Origin: Clostridiales bacterium
Lineage (GTDB): Bacteria > Bacillota > Clostridia > Lachnospirales > Lachnospiraceae
NCBI GenBank assembly: GCA_021203285.1
Contig: JAJQBM010000110.1
Span: 1 to 14,055 of the forward strand
Length of the DNA: 14,055 nt
Direction: 5' to 3'
Part shown: positions 1 to 7,370 of the stretch, piece after piece
Layout of the letters: each line of letters opens with the position of its first letter
Numbering within the stretch: position 1 is the first letter of the stretch
The notes under the pieces: generated by a model
Told to the model about the DNA's origin: nothing
The model's database searches: none
The model's input: the letters and a program-made list of their open reading frames with translations, nothing else
Translations under genes and position numbers: made by a program

Positions 1-609
1 CACGCACTCATCCTTTTTTCTATCACACTGTTCGCGGGATTCTGACTTGGCGCGGTTCATGAGATCACGCTGGAACCCATCGCGGCGGCGGAGGCGGAGG
101 CTCAGCAGGAGGCATATGAGACGGTTTTCGAGGATGCAGACTCCTTTGTGGAGCTCCCCGGCTTCAGCGCGGAGGACGCGGCAGCGGTTCTCGCGGAGAA
201 CGGATACGAGGAGGACAGCATTGAGAGCTGCGTGCAGGCAGTGGACGCGGACGGCAATCTTCTGGGATATGTGATCAACGCGACAGACCCCAACAGCTAC
301 GGCGGAGATGTCACCCTCTCGCTTGGTGTGCGGTTGGACGGCACGGTGAACGGCTATTCCCTCACGGAGATCAACGATACCGCCGGCCTCGGCATGAAGG
401 CGAAGGAAGAGGCCTTTTATTCACAGTTTGAGGATAAGCAGGTGGAAGCGTTTGTCGTGACGAAGACAGGAGCGACTAGCGACGAGGAGATCGACGCCAT
501 CAGCGGCGCGACCATCTCATCCACAGCCGTAACCAACGCGGTGAACGCGGGCTTGTGCTATTACAGATATCTGATGGATCTGACAGGAGGTGAACTTCTC
601 AGTGAATAA
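1..609 (+). pseudogene. rnfG: RnfG, FMN-binding subunit of the Rnf complex (5'-truncated, internal TGA)
   Basis: RnfG is a membrane-anchored, extracytoplasmic flavoprotein of the Rnf ferredoxin:NAD+ oxidoreductase; it carries FMN bound covalently to a threonine. The frame is open from base 1 and starts inside the N-terminal membrane segment (HALILFSITLFAGF). It then meets TGA at 43-45 and resumes with LGAVHEIT, the usual continuation of the anchor, up to TAA at 607-609. The FMN motif S-G-A-T is at 502-513, with the probable flavin-bearing Thr codon at 511-513. No ATG follows the TGA closely; a GTG at 148 would drop the anchor. The upstream neighbours rnfC and rnfD are presumably outside the window. 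The family assignment is secure from the downstream genes and the SGAT motif. Whether the gene is really broken is open, because the TGA could be a sequence error. Confidence 0.85.
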
Positions 610-1368
610 ATGTATCGAACGTTTACATAATGGAATTATCAAGGAGAATCCTACCTTTGTACTGCTGCTTGGTATGTGTCCGACACTGGCTGTCACCACA
701 TCTGCCATGAACGGCGTCGGTATGGGTCTTTCCACGACACTGGTACTTGTTTTTTCAAACCTGATTATCTCGCTGCTGCGTAAGATCATACCGGACAAAG
801 TGCGAGTTCCGGCTTTTATCGTGGTTGTGGCGTCATTGGTTACGATCGTGCAGTTCCTGCTGCAGGGTTATCTGCCGGACTTGTATGATTCCCTCGGCAT
901 TTACATTCCCCTGATCGTGGTAAACTGCATTATCCTCGGCCGTGCGGAGAGTTATGCTTCCAAAACGGACCGATCCCGTCGGTCTTTGACGGAATCGGCA
1001 TGGGTCTCGGATTTACGCTGGGCCTCACCTGCATCGGTATTGTCCGTGAGATCCTCGGCGCAGGCCAGATTTTCGGCGTGCAGGTGCTTCCGCTGGCGGA
1101 TTCCGCCGCGGGTACGGCCGGTTACACGCCGGTCACGATCTTTGTTCTGGCTCCGGGCGCATTCTTCGTTCTGGCATTCCTGATTGCGGTTCAGAATGCC
1201 TACAAGAACGCACGGCGCAAAAAGGGTCTCAATGTAAAAGAGGCGGCCGGATGTCTCGGCGTAGACTGCGATTCCAGCGCAGAGGGTGTCTGCCCTGTCC
1301 CTGAGAAAAAAGAGGCGGCGCTGGCTGCTTCGGCTGAGAAGAAAGAAGAACAGGAGGCAGATAAATAA
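602..1368 (+). pseudogene. rnfE: RnfE, integral membrane subunit of the Rnf complex (frameshifted)
   Basis: RnfE is one of the two homologous membrane subunits (with RnfA) that form the electron-transfer core of Rnf. The start is taken as GTG at 602, 8 bp inside rnfG, with AGGAGG at 585-590; a GTG at 590 overlaps that Shine-Dalgarno and is less likely. The first part has the hallmark N-terminus (KENPTFVLLLGMCPTLAVTT) and the motif NCIILGRAE. At about 961-964 the reading frame is lost: TTCCAAAACGG needs one more A to read A-S-K-N-G-P-I-P-S. The rest of the protein (MGLGFTLGLTCIGIVREILG) continues in the next frame to TAA at 1366-1368. With one base restored the protein would be about 255 residues, including a Lys/Glu/Ala-rich cytoplasmic tail with three cysteines (codons near 1252-1292). 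As written it would end aberrantly at 1183. Confidence 0.9.
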
Positions 1369-1943
1369 TGAAAGAAGTTATTTTAATTGCGATCGGATCT
1401 GCGATTGTAAATAACGTAGTGCTGAGTCAGTTCCTCGGCTTGTGTCCGTTCTTCGGCGTCTCAAAAAAGGTCAGCACGGCGGCGGGAATGGGCGCCGCGG
1501 TTATCTTTGTCATCACGATCGCGTCCTTTGTGACAAGTGTTTTGGACACGTTTGTATTACAGAAATTTGATCTGGTCTATTTGCGGACCATTGTATTCAT
1601 TCTGGTTATCGCCGCGCTGGTTCAGTTCGTGGAGATGTTCCTGAAGAAATCCATGCCGCCCCTGTACAATGCGCTGGGCGTGTATCTGCCCCTGATCACG
1701 ACCAACTGCGCGGTGCTCGGTGTTGCGCTGAACAATGTGCAGTATGGTTACGGCATCGGCATTGCCACGGTCAACGGTTTTGCCACGGCGGTCGGCTTTA
1801 CGCTGGCGATCGTCATCATGGCCGGTATCCGCGAGAGTATTGAGTACAATGATTTCCCGGAGGCTCTGAAGGGGTCTGCCATCGTGCTGGTTACTGCCGG
1901 TCTTATGGCAATCGCGTTCATGGGCTTTTCCGGCGTGATTTAA
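1368..1943 (+). CDS. rnfA: RnfA, integral membrane subunit of the Rnf complex
   Basis: This is the second core membrane subunit of the ion-translocating ferredoxin:NAD+ oxidoreductase. The 191-residue protein has the usual family length and about six hydrophobic segments. The N-terminal motif VNNVVLSQFLGLCPFFGVSK and the mid-protein motif LITTNCAVLGVAL are typical of RnfA; the cysteines in these two motifs are those that, in the family, hold an Fe-S centre within the membrane between RnfA and RnfE. The ATG at 1368 overlaps the rnfE stop (TAATG) and has AGGAGG at 1352-1357, so translation is probably coupled. The gene is intact, unlike its two upstream neighbours. Confidence 0.96.
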   Translation: MKEVILIAIGSAIVNNVVLSQFLGLCPFFGVSKKVSTAAGMGAAVIFVITIASFVTSVLDTFVLQKFDLVYLRTIVFILVIAALVQFVEMFLKKSMPPLYNALGVYLPLITTNCAVLGVALNNVQYGYGIGIATVNGFATAVGFTLAIVIMAGIRESIEYNDFPEALKGSAIVLVTAGLMAIAFMGFSGVI

Positions 1944-1955
1944 GGAGGTATACAG

Positions 1956-2747
1956 ATGGATGTTCAGGCTATTATAATCGCCACCGTTGTGGTCGGCGTA
2001 GTTGGTATTGTCATCGGTATCGTTCTCGGAATCGCCGGTGAGAAGTTTAAAGTAGAGGTGGATCCCAACGAGGAGGCGATCCTCGGCGTCCTGCCCGGTA
2101 ACAACTGCGGCGGCTGCGGGTATGCAGGATGTTCCGGCCTTGCGGCTGCGATTGCAAAGGGCGAGGCGGAGGTCGGCGCCTGCCCGGTGGGCGGAGCGCC
2201 GGTTGCCGCACAGATCGGTGCCGTCATGGGTCAGGAGGTCGGTGAGGCGGTCCGGAATGTCGCTTTTGTAAAATGTGCCGGTACCTGCGAGCAGGCGGGT
2301 ACAGATTACAACTATATCGGGGAGCAGACCTGCTCGATGGTGAAGTTTATCTCCAACGGAGGCCCTAAGTCCTGCAACTACGGCTGCATGGGCTTCGGCG
2401 ACTGCGTTGCGGCCTGCCCGTTTGACGCGATCCATATCGTGAACGGCATCGCCGTGGTGGACAAGGATGAATGTAAAGCCTGCGGCAAGTGTATTGAAGC
2501 CTGCCCGCAGAACCTGATCGAGCTGGTCCCTTACGATGCGAAACACATGGTGCAGTGCAGTTCCAGAGATATGGGCAAGAATGTGATGAAAGCCTGCAAG
2601 GTGGGCTGTATTGGCTGCAAGATGTGCATGAAGGTCTGTGAGGCAGACGCGATCACGGTTGAGAACAATATCGCCCACATCGATCAGGAGAAGTGCACGG
2701 GCTGCGGCAAGTGCGCGGAGAAGTGTCCGAAGAAGATCATTCGCTAA
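1956..2747 (+). CDS. rnfB: RnfB, multi-cluster ferredoxin subunit of the Rnf complex
   Basis: RnfB is the electron-entry or relay subunit of Rnf, anchored by one N-terminal membrane helix (residues 4-27) with a cytoplasmic Fe-S domain. The 263-residue protein shows a four-cysteine Fe4 domain at C51, C54, C59 and C76. Four ferredoxin-type sites follow: C140/C144/C150 with C154, C173/C176/C179 with C183, C218/C221/C224 with C228, and C247/C250/C253 with C257, so up to five 4Fe-4S clusters. Extra cysteines at 107, 111 and 126 lie between the Fe4 and ferredoxin domains. GGAGG at 1945-1949 precedes the ATG, only 12 bases after rnfA. It is the last gene of the Rnf operon; a hairpin at 2824-2863 follows in the gap before proB. 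Confidence 0.96.
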   Translation: MDVQAIIIATVVVGVVGIVIGIVLGIAGEKFKVEVDPNEEAILGVLPGNNCGGCGYAGCSGLAAAIAKGEAEVGACPVGGAPVAAQIGAVMGQEVGEAVRNVAFVKCAGTCEQAGTDYNYIGEQTCSMVKFISNGGPKSCNYGCMGFGDCVAACPFDAIHIVNGIAVVDKDECKACGKCIEACPQNLIELVPYDAKHMVQCSSRDMGKNVMKACKVGCIGCKMCMKVCEADAITVENNIAHIDQEKCTGCGKCAEKCPKKIIR

Positions 2748-2823
2748 TGGTCGGCGTGCGCCAGTATAAGCATAGGATGCTATGTGCTGAAAATGGTATC
2801 TTGTTTTGTGGGATATGAAAGAC

Positions 2824-2863
2824 AGCGGCTGCGATACAGGTATTGATCTGTATTGCGGCCGCT
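2824..2863. other. Strong hairpin between rnfB and proB
   Basis: A 16-bp stem (2824-2839 paired with 2848-2863, including two G-U pairs on the plus-strand transcript) encloses an 8-base loop. It starts 77 bases after the rnfB stop. There is no T-run after it on either strand, so it is not a canonical intrinsic terminator. It may protect the 3' end of the rnf mRNA or act in the 5' leader of proB. The 154-base gap 2748-2901 holds this hairpin and the palindrome at 2868-2881; no gene is visible in it. Confidence 0.6.
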
Positions 2864-2867
2864 AATA

Positions 2868-2881
2868 CTCGTTGCAACGAG
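2868..2881. repeat. Perfect 14-bp palindrome upstream of proB
   Basis: CTCGTTGCAACGAG is a perfect palindrome lying 20 bases before the proB ATG and just upstream of its Shine-Dalgarno (GAGGA at 2889-2893). A further CGAG follows at 2888-2891. It could be an operator for a dimeric regulator of proB, or a small hairpin in the leader. The sequence supports the symmetry only, not the function. Confidence 0.4.
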
Positions 2882-2901
2882 AGGAAACGAGGATATTTCT
2901 T

Positions 2902-3744
2902 ATGCAGACAAATGATTATTTCAAATACAAAAAGAGGATTGTGGTAAAGATCGGGTCGTCATCCCTCCAGCATCCGCAGACGGGGGACCTGAATTATTAT
3001 AAGATCGAGAAGCTGGTGCGGGAGCTCTGTGACATCCGCAACCGCGGCATCGACGTGTGCCTGGTCAGCTCCGGCGCGATCGCAGTGGGGCGAAAGGCGC
3101 TCGGTCTTACCGACCGGCCGCAGGATACCGCGACGAAACAGGCCTGTGCGGCGGTGGGACAGGCGCGTTTGATGATGACCTATCAGAAGCTCTTTTCGGA
3201 GTACCACCAGACGGCGGCGCAGATCCTGATGACGAAGGGAACGATTTTTAATCCGGTATCCCGCGAGAATGCCCACAACACGTTTCGCCAGCTCTTTGAG
3301 CTGGGAGTCATTCCGATCGTGAATGAGAATGACACCGTCTCCACCTACGAGATGCAGTTCGGCGACAATGACACTCTGTCCGGTCTGGTCACCTCTCTGC
3401 TGGAGGCGGATCTGCTGATCATGCTCTCTGATATCGACGGTCTTTACACCGATGACCCCAGAGAGAATCCGAATGCGAAGCTGATCGAGGAGGTTACAGA
3501 GCTGGACGGGCATATCGACCGCATGGCGAAGGAGACGACCGGCAGCGATGTCGGCACCGGCGGGACGGCCACCAAGCTGACCGCGGCAAGGATTGCGACG
3601 GCCTCCGGTGCGGACATGATTATCGTCAACGGGCAGGATGTCGGGATTCTCCATGAGATCATGGAGGGAAGCTTCCGCGGAACGCTTTTTCGGGCGCAGA
3701 AAAACACCGAGTTCGATATCCAGAGCTTTCTGGGAAATCATTAG
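2902..3744 (+). CDS. proB: Glutamate 5-kinase, short form without PUA domain
   Basis: This enzyme phosphorylates glutamate with ATP to glutamyl-5-phosphate, the first step of proline biosynthesis, in the cytoplasm. The start is taken as ATG 2902, with GAGGA at 2889-2893; a TTG 30 bases upstream lies inside the palindrome and is unlikely. The 280-residue product is a single amino-acid-kinase domain: nucleotide-binding VVKIGSSSL (14-22), SSGAIAVG (56-63), NENDTVS (141-147), FGDNDTLSGLV (153-163), LSDIDGLYTDDPR (175-187) and GTGGTATKLTAA (218-229). It ends after the kinase domain, so the C-terminal PUA domain of the E. coli-type enzyme (about 367 residues) is absent. No proA is in view. It is unrelated in function to the flanking redox genes and probably forms its own unit with the next small gene. 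Confidence 0.95.
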   Translation: MQTNDYFKYKKRIVVKIGSSSLQHPQTGDLNYYKIEKLVRELCDIRNRGIDVCLVSSGAIAVGRKALGLTDRPQDTATKQACAAVGQARLMMTYQKLFSEYHQTAAQILMTKGTIFNPVSRENAHNTFRQLFELGVIPIVNENDTVSTYEMQFGDNDTLSGLVTSLLEADLLIMLSDIDGLYTDDPRENPNAKLIEEVTELDGHIDRMAKETTGSDVGTGGTATKLTAARIATASGADMIIVNGQDVGILHEIMEGSFRGTLFRAQKNTEFDIQSFLGNH

Positions 3745-3765
3745 GAAAGAAAGTCAGGGAATCTC

Positions 3766-3984
3766 ATGACAGACGAAAAGGTGGCTCGTATCAACGAGCT
3801 GTATCATAAATCAAAAGAGCAGGGGCTCACAAAGGCAGAGCAGGAAGAGCAGAAAGCGCTCCGCGCGGAGTATGTCGCCTCGTTTCGCCGGAATCTGAAA
3901 GTACAGTTGGATAACATTGACATGCAGAATCCGGACGGTACGATTGAGAATCTGGGTGAGAAGCATCGAAAAATGCACAAATGA
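3766..3984 (+). CDS. DUF896 (YnzC-like) small protein
   Basis: A 72-residue, highly charged helical protein with the DUF896/YnzC signature: an N-terminal helical pair (RINELYHKSKEQGLTKAEQ), then REYV-like AEYVASFR, then the tail motif with D-N-I-D and a C-terminal EKH(R)K. Members are common in Firmicutes; Bacillus YnzC belongs to an SOS-induced operon, but no molecular function is firmly established. It lies 21 bases after proB with a weak AGGGA upstream, so it is probably co-transcribed. It converges with the minus-strand PHP gene, with only 14 bases between the two stop codons and no obvious terminator. Confidence 0.85.
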   Translation: MTDEKVARINELYHKSKEQGLTKAEQEEQKALRAEYVASFRRNLKVQLDNIDMQNPDGTIENLGEKHRKMHK

Positions 3985-3998
3985 TGACAAGGAAAAGA

Positions 3999-4712
3999 TC
4001 AGCGAGACAGGGCTCTAAGCACTGCCTCCGGCGAGGCATCCTCCGCTTCCAGAAAATAGAGCGGCTCGCGCAGAGAATTCAGATTGTGCGCGTCGGAGCT
4101 GCTGATCATACGGCAGTTTTCCAGATATGGATGCGCTGCCTTTAAATCCGGCCAGTCGGCCGGATTTTTTACTTCCACGCAGGAAAACCGGCTGCCCGGA
4201 GGGATAAAACCAAGATTCCCGAGAAGACTGGTCGTGGATTTGTTGATGTGTGCCGGAACCATGACGCCGTGGTGCTGCTGCACCAGATCAAACACCGCAT
4301 CCAACGGGATTGCAGTGGCGGAGATCAGAAGCTTTTCCTCTTTTCCGCAGATCTGATCGTCTGTATCATAGATGATCTGGTTCCCGAAAAAGGACGGTGT
4401 GTTTGGGATGCCCGGAAGCTGTGTGCAGACATACGCGTCAAAGGCCATGGCGTCCGCCAGCGTCGCAAAGTAGCACAGCACATGCACCTCCTCGGCGGTC
4501 GTCAGCTCCATCCCGAATAAGATGTTCATCCCGTATTCCTTTGCCGCCGCCGCGAAAGCGGGGCAATTTTTGCAGGAAGAATGATCGGTCAGAGCGATGA
4601 GATCCAGACCGATCACCTTTGCCATGCCAACGATGTTTGCCGGAGTCATGTCATCGTCCCCGCAGGGGGAGAGGCAGGAGTGGATATGCAGATCGTAGGA
4701 GAGCTTAACCAT
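3999..4712 (-). CDS. PHP-domain metal-dependent phosphoesterase
   Basis: A 237-residue PHP-superfamily hydrolase. Metal-ligand motifs are visible in order: D-L-H-I-H (7-11), LTDHS (41-45), E69 in FGMEL, H77, H155 in VPAHI, and the C-terminal SSDAHN with D207 and H209. These are the residues that bind a two- or three-metal centre in the family; known members cleave phosphoesters of nucleotides or amino-acid phosphates, but the substrate here cannot be read. The length is that of a stand-alone PHP protein with no polymerase. Its ATG lies 8 bp inside the upstream DRTGG gene and a GGAGG sits about 15 bases before it, so translational coupling is likely. PHP genes are often found in clusters with DRTGG proteins and hydrogenase-like genes in Clostridia, which suggests a signalling or nucleotide role in this module (inference). 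Confidence 0.88.
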   Translation of the reverse strand: MVKLSYDLHIHSCLSPCGDDDMTPANIVGMAKVIGLDLIALTDHSSCKNCPAFAAAAKEYGMNILFGMELTTAEEVHVLCYFATLADAMAFDAYVCTQLPGIPNTPSFFGNQIIYDTDDQICGKEEKLLISATAIPLDAVFDLVQQHHGVMVPAHINKSTTSLLGNLGFIPPGSRFSCVEVKNPADWPDLKAAHPYLENCRMISSSDAHNLNSLREPLYFLEAEDASPEAVLRALSR

Positions 4713-5037
4713 GGATCTGGTTGTAAACCTCCAGCGCCATGTCGAAGATCGGGCGATCCGTCCGAAGGAGCGTGAGATCTTGGGATACCGCTTTGAGCTT
4801 CATGTTGTCGTCGGCGTTTGCGCTGCAGCAGAGGATGATGCAGGCACAGTCCGCCAGCGAGGCGACAGCCAGCGTGTTCATATTTGCCATCACGGTGCAC
4901 CATGCGCAGCCGGCCGGTGTGTTTCCCATCGCGACACTTAAAAGGTCGCAGCAGTAGGGCTCTGTGATCACGGCATCCGCATCTCCGGTGTGGATGACCT
5001 CCAATCCGCAGTCTTTTATCAGTTCATTCACTGCCAT
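4705..5037 (-). CDS. DRTGG-domain protein (copy 1)
   Basis: A 110-residue stand-alone DRTGG-type protein. The region GDADAVITEPYCCDLLSVAMGN aligns with the same part of the second small protein at 6813-7148, as does the end (LLRTDRPIFDMALEVY against LLRSDLRMYDACGRFY), so the two look like paralogs. DRTGG domains occur in phosphotransacetylase and CBS-domain proteins and are thought to bind a ligand; the function of stand-alone copies is unknown. This copy is rich in cysteine (C10, C29, C30, C44, C47, C64, C66, C70, C71), much more than copy 2. An AAAGGAG lies 8 bases before the ATG. An 80-base gap separates it from the hydrogenase-like gene upstream in the operon, with no clear promoter in it. 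Confidence 0.8.
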   Translation of the reverse strand: MAVNELIKDCGLEVIHTGDADAVITEPYCCDLLSVAMGNTPAGCAWCTVMANMNTLAVASLADCACIILCCSANADDNMKLKAVSQDLTLLRTDRPIFDMALEVYNQIHG

Positions 5038-5117
5038 AGTGGATACTCCTTTTCGATGATTTTCAGGGTAATCTTACAACACTTCCCCTGTCGTGTAAAT
5101 AAAAATCACTCCGAAAC

Positions 5118-6380
5118 TCAGGTGATCTCTCTCGTAAGGAAAATGCAGTCTCCGATGGAGGCGTCGCGCGTGTTCATCACGATGTCGCTGGCGAGCGCCT
5201 TGCAGGTGGGCGCGCCGCAGCATCCGCAGTCCAGGCCGGGCAGCGTTTCCAGCAGGGCCTCGACCTTCTCCATATTTCCCATACTCTCGAAGATATTCTC
5301 GCCGAGGCTGTAGACCGGCTCGTAAGTGATCGGCTCCGACCATCCGAAGTCTTCCGGCGTGTGGCCGCCGAGGTCGGTCTCCTCTGTCCGTGTAGGCGGC
5401 TCACCCTGATTGATCCGCTTCGTCTTGGAGCGTGCCAGATAGGCGTTCTCCACATTCAGGACACCGCCGACACATCTGGCGCTGCAGGAGTTCAGCTCCA
5501 CGAAGCGCAGGCCGCCCTCGAACTTCTCGTCCTCCAAATCCTCTAGCACATGGATGACATTTTCAATGCCGTCCGCCGCCAGATACTCGTTGGAGCAGAT
5601 GCCGGCAGCCTCGCCGCCGCTGACGGACCATCCTTTTCCGAGACGGCCGGAGGTGGTCACGGTCTGAATGTTTTTCTCCGCCTCCTTCATGTGGGAGAGG
5701 AGGACGGGGTAAAAGTCCTTGATGCCGATCACGCGGTCCACATTGCTCTTTTTCAGTCCAAGAGGAGCCCGCGTGAACGCGACCTTTGAGGGGCAGGGCG
5801 AGAGGAAGACGATGCCGATCGCATCCTCCGGCAGGCCGGTTCGTTCAACGGCCCGCTCCCTCGCAAGCTGTGCCGCCACTTCCATCAGCGGCAGGATCGG
5901 CAGCATATGGTCGATCAGATTCGGAAAGCGGACCCGGATCAGGCGCTCGATGGTGGGGCAGGCCGTGCTGATCAGCGGCCACTGGTCCGGATGCGCCGCT
6001 ATGTACTCCCGCGTGGCGGCGGAGACGATCTCCGCGCCGGTGCTGACCTCGAAAACATCGTCGAAGCCGGACAGCAGGAGCGCGGTCAGGATGATATTCA
6101 CATCCGTCAGGTGATTAAACTGGCTGTAGAGCGCGGGCGCCGGCAGAGCGACCAGGTAGGAGAAATCCCCACGGAACTCCTCGAACTGATCCCGCCTGCA
6201 CCGCTTTGCATGGTGCGGGCACTGGCGGCAGCACTCGCCGCAGTCGATGCAGTATTCCGGGATGATGGAGGACTTCCCGCCCCGGATGCGGATGGCCTGT
6301 GTGGGACACCGCTTCAGGCAGGAATAGCAGCCGATGCACCGCTCCTCGTGTAAATATACAGAATGGTAAAATTTGTCCAT
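5118..6380 (-). CDS. Divergent [FeFe]-hydrogenase-like protein, putative sensory (group D type), with Fe4 domain
   Basis: A 420-residue protein with two N-terminal 4Fe-4S motifs (C15/C18/C21/C25 and C44/C47/C50/C54), an iron-hydrogenase large-subunit domain and a C-terminal Fe4 domain (C385, C388, C393, C412). All four cysteines expected to hold the H-cluster are present: C141 (STACPT), C196 (SPCPSK), C299 and C303 (NSCSARC). The position of the proton-relay cysteine of catalytic enzymes (C299 in C. pasteurianum CpI) is Ala140, and the L3 motif lacks the usual GGGQP. This fits the divergent, putatively regulatory [FeFe] groups rather than a fast H2 enzyme. The start is taken as ATG at 6380, 7 bases after GAGG; an ATG two codons earlier lies too close to that site. 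It sits just after the RsbW-like ATPase, which supports a sensing role. Whether it binds a complete H-cluster is unknown. Confidence 0.88.
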   Translation of the reverse strand: MDKFYHSVYLHEERCIGCYSCLKRCPTQAIRIRGGKSSIIPEYCIDCGECCRQCPHHAKRCRRDQFEEFRGDFSYLVALPAPALYSQFNHLTDVNIILTALLLSGFDDVFEVSTGAEIVSAATREYIAAHPDQWPLISTACPTIERLIRVRFPNLIDHMLPILPLMEVAAQLARERAVERTGLPEDAIGIVFLSPCPSKVAFTRAPLGLKKSNVDRVIGIKDFYPVLLSHMKEAEKNIQTVTTSGRLGKGWSVSGGEAAGICSNEYLAADGIENVIHVLEDLEDEKFEGGLRFVELNSCSARCVGGVLNVENAYLARSKTKRINQGEPPTRTEETDLGGHTPEDFGWSEPITYEPVYSLGENIFESMGNMEKVEALLETLPGLDCGCCGAPTCKALASDIVMNTRDASIGDCIFLTREIT

Positions 6381-6392
6381 TATCATGCCTCG

Positions 6393-6811
6393 TCAAAAAC
6401 GGATCTGCATGGTGACGGTGGTGCCGACCCCGAGCTCCGTGTCAATGTGGATCTCGTCGGAGGAGCGATTCATATTCGGAAGCCCCATGCCCGCGCCGAA
6501 ACCGAGAGAATTTACTTCATTATTCGCGGTGGAAAACCCCTCCTGCATCGCCTGTTCGATGTCCGGGATCCGGGTCCCACATCCTTTAACACCATAACGA
6601 TCCGGTCCGGAAAAATGTCTACGTCGATGACGCCGCCGTTTGCGTGGATGGCCATATTGATCTCACCCTCATAGATGGCGATGGCGCAGCGGCGGATGAT
6701 GTCCGGCGGAAGGTTCATCTGTTTTAACTTCTGTTTCAGCTTGCTGCTGGCCTCCCCGGCACGTGTGAAGTCGGTGCTATCGACCTGATACCGGTAATGG
6801 ATGCTGCTCAT
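6393..6811 (-). pseudogene. RsbW/SpoIIAB-like anti-sigma-type ATPase (frameshifted)
   Basis: A small GHKL ATPase of the anti-sigma/serine-kinase type. From ATG 6811, residues 1-81 are clear, with the N-box around YEGEINMAIHANGG and the G1 motif KDVGPG. The frame is then lost at about 6570-6571: restoring one base between GG and ATC gives GIPDIEQAMQEGFSTANN, the G2 box LGFGAGMGLPNMNRSSDE and a closing VGTTVTMQIRF to TGA at 6393-6395. The span is 419 bases, one short of a whole number of codons, so a single-base deletion explains it; the repaired protein is 139 residues. As written, the frame ends at 6512 after 99 residues and lacks the ATP lid. The start follows AAGGGG by about 9 bases and lies 1 base after the upstream DRTGG gene. 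In partner-switching systems such proteins phosphorylate an STAS antagonist; none is seen here. Confidence 0.88.
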
Positions 6812-6812
6812 G

Positions 6813-7148
6813 TTAGTATCCCCTTTCCTGATAGAATCTGCCGCAGGCGTCGTACATGCGCAGGTCGGAGCGAAGGAGATAAATGCCGCAGTCCTCGGCC
6901 ATGCGGATCATCTCTTCCGTGGGCGTCTTCCCGCGGATGAACGCGATGCAGATGATATCCATCATCTCCGCCGTGCGGATCACCTGAGGGTTTGTGAGCC
7001 CGGTCAGTAAAAGGGCGTCTTTTTTTATAAAGGCAAAGACGTCGCTCATCATATCCGTACCGCAGATCGTCTCGATCTCCCGGTTTAAATCGGTGGGTGA
7101 AGTCAGCACTTCGGCGTCCAGTAATTCTACAACTTTCCCGATGGTCAT
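6813..7148 (-). CDS. DRTGG-domain protein (copy 2)
   Basis: A 111-residue stand-alone DRTGG-type protein and first gene of the minus-strand operon. The start ATG at 7148 has GGGAGG about 9 bases upstream. Conserved stretches include GTDMMSDVFAF (30-40), LLLTGLTNPQVIRTAEMMDI and LLRSDLRMYDACGRFY, which match the layout of copy 1 at 4705-5037. The domain is thought to bind small ligands; a function for stand-alone forms next to hydrogenase genes is not established. A promoter with an extended -10 is visible about 60 bases upstream of the start (7209-7237). Confidence 0.82.
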   Translation of the reverse strand: MTIGKVVELLDAEVLTSPTDLNREIETICGTDMMSDVFAFIKKDALLLTGLTNPQVIRTAEMMDIICIAFIRGKTPTEEMIRMAEDCGIYLLRSDLRMYDACGRFYQERGY

Positions 7149-7208
7149 ATCTGAAAATCCTCCCGTAAATCATGCCGTTTTTGTATCGGAATATAAGTAT
7201 TTGTAATG

Positions 7209-7237
7209 AATATAGCACAGAGATTGGGCAGATTCAA
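7209..7237 (-). promoter_or_regulatory. Promoter for the minus-strand regulatory operon
   Basis: Read on the minus strand, TTGAAT (7237-7232) and TATATT (7214-7209) are 17 bases apart. A TG one base before the -10 makes it an extended -10 (TGCTATATT). It would start transcription near 7202, leaving a leader of about 55 bases before the DRTGG start at 7148. This is a good match to a housekeeping sigma-A promoter and is placed correctly for the divergent operon. Confidence 0.6.
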
Positions 7238-7341
7238 CAAAAATCACAAATAACAGATGGAATCACGTCGGGTTGTTTCACATATTAGACAAAACTAACC
7301 AAGAAGCTGATAAAAAAATAAAACAGCAGGGCGGCGCGGTG

Positions 7342-7370
7342 TTGATATTTATTCAATCTGATGATATCAT
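7342..7370 (+). promoter_or_regulatory. Promoter for the hydC-hydA operon
   Basis: TTGATA (7342-7347) and TATCAT (7365-7370) are exactly 17 bases apart, close to the sigma-A consensus. Transcription would start near 7377, about 55 bases before the hydC start at 7432. The position supports the downstream TTG start, because any upstream in-frame start near 7273 would lie before this promoter. The rest of the 283-base divergent gap (7149-7431) holds no visible gene. Confidence 0.6.

Noticed and set aside
43..77. Selenocysteine at the rnfG TGA
   Set aside because: RnfG has no conserved cysteine role at this membrane position, and the only nearby stem (GGTTC/GAACC, 54-58 with 73-77, 14-base loop) is weak.
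955..975. Programmed -1 frameshift in rnfE
   Set aside because: C-AAA-ACG is not a slippery heptamer, no strong stimulatory structure is evident, and the unshifted product would be an aberrant 194-residue protein.
1557..2678. 373-residue open frame on the minus strand opposite rnfA and rnfB
   Set aside because: Same reason: it is a shadow of two well-recognised genes and spans their junction.
2824..2863. Intrinsic terminator after rnfB
   Set aside because: The hairpin is strong but no U-tract follows on either strand; it is reported as a hairpin only.
2959..3741. 260-residue open frame on the minus strand opposite proB
   Set aside because: It lies wholly inside proB, whose kinase motifs are all intact on the plus strand.
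7274..7297. Rex-like operator TTGT...ACAA in the divergent gap
   Set aside because: The half-sites span 20 bases rather than 18 and the inner TTAA parts are missing, so the match is too weak to call.
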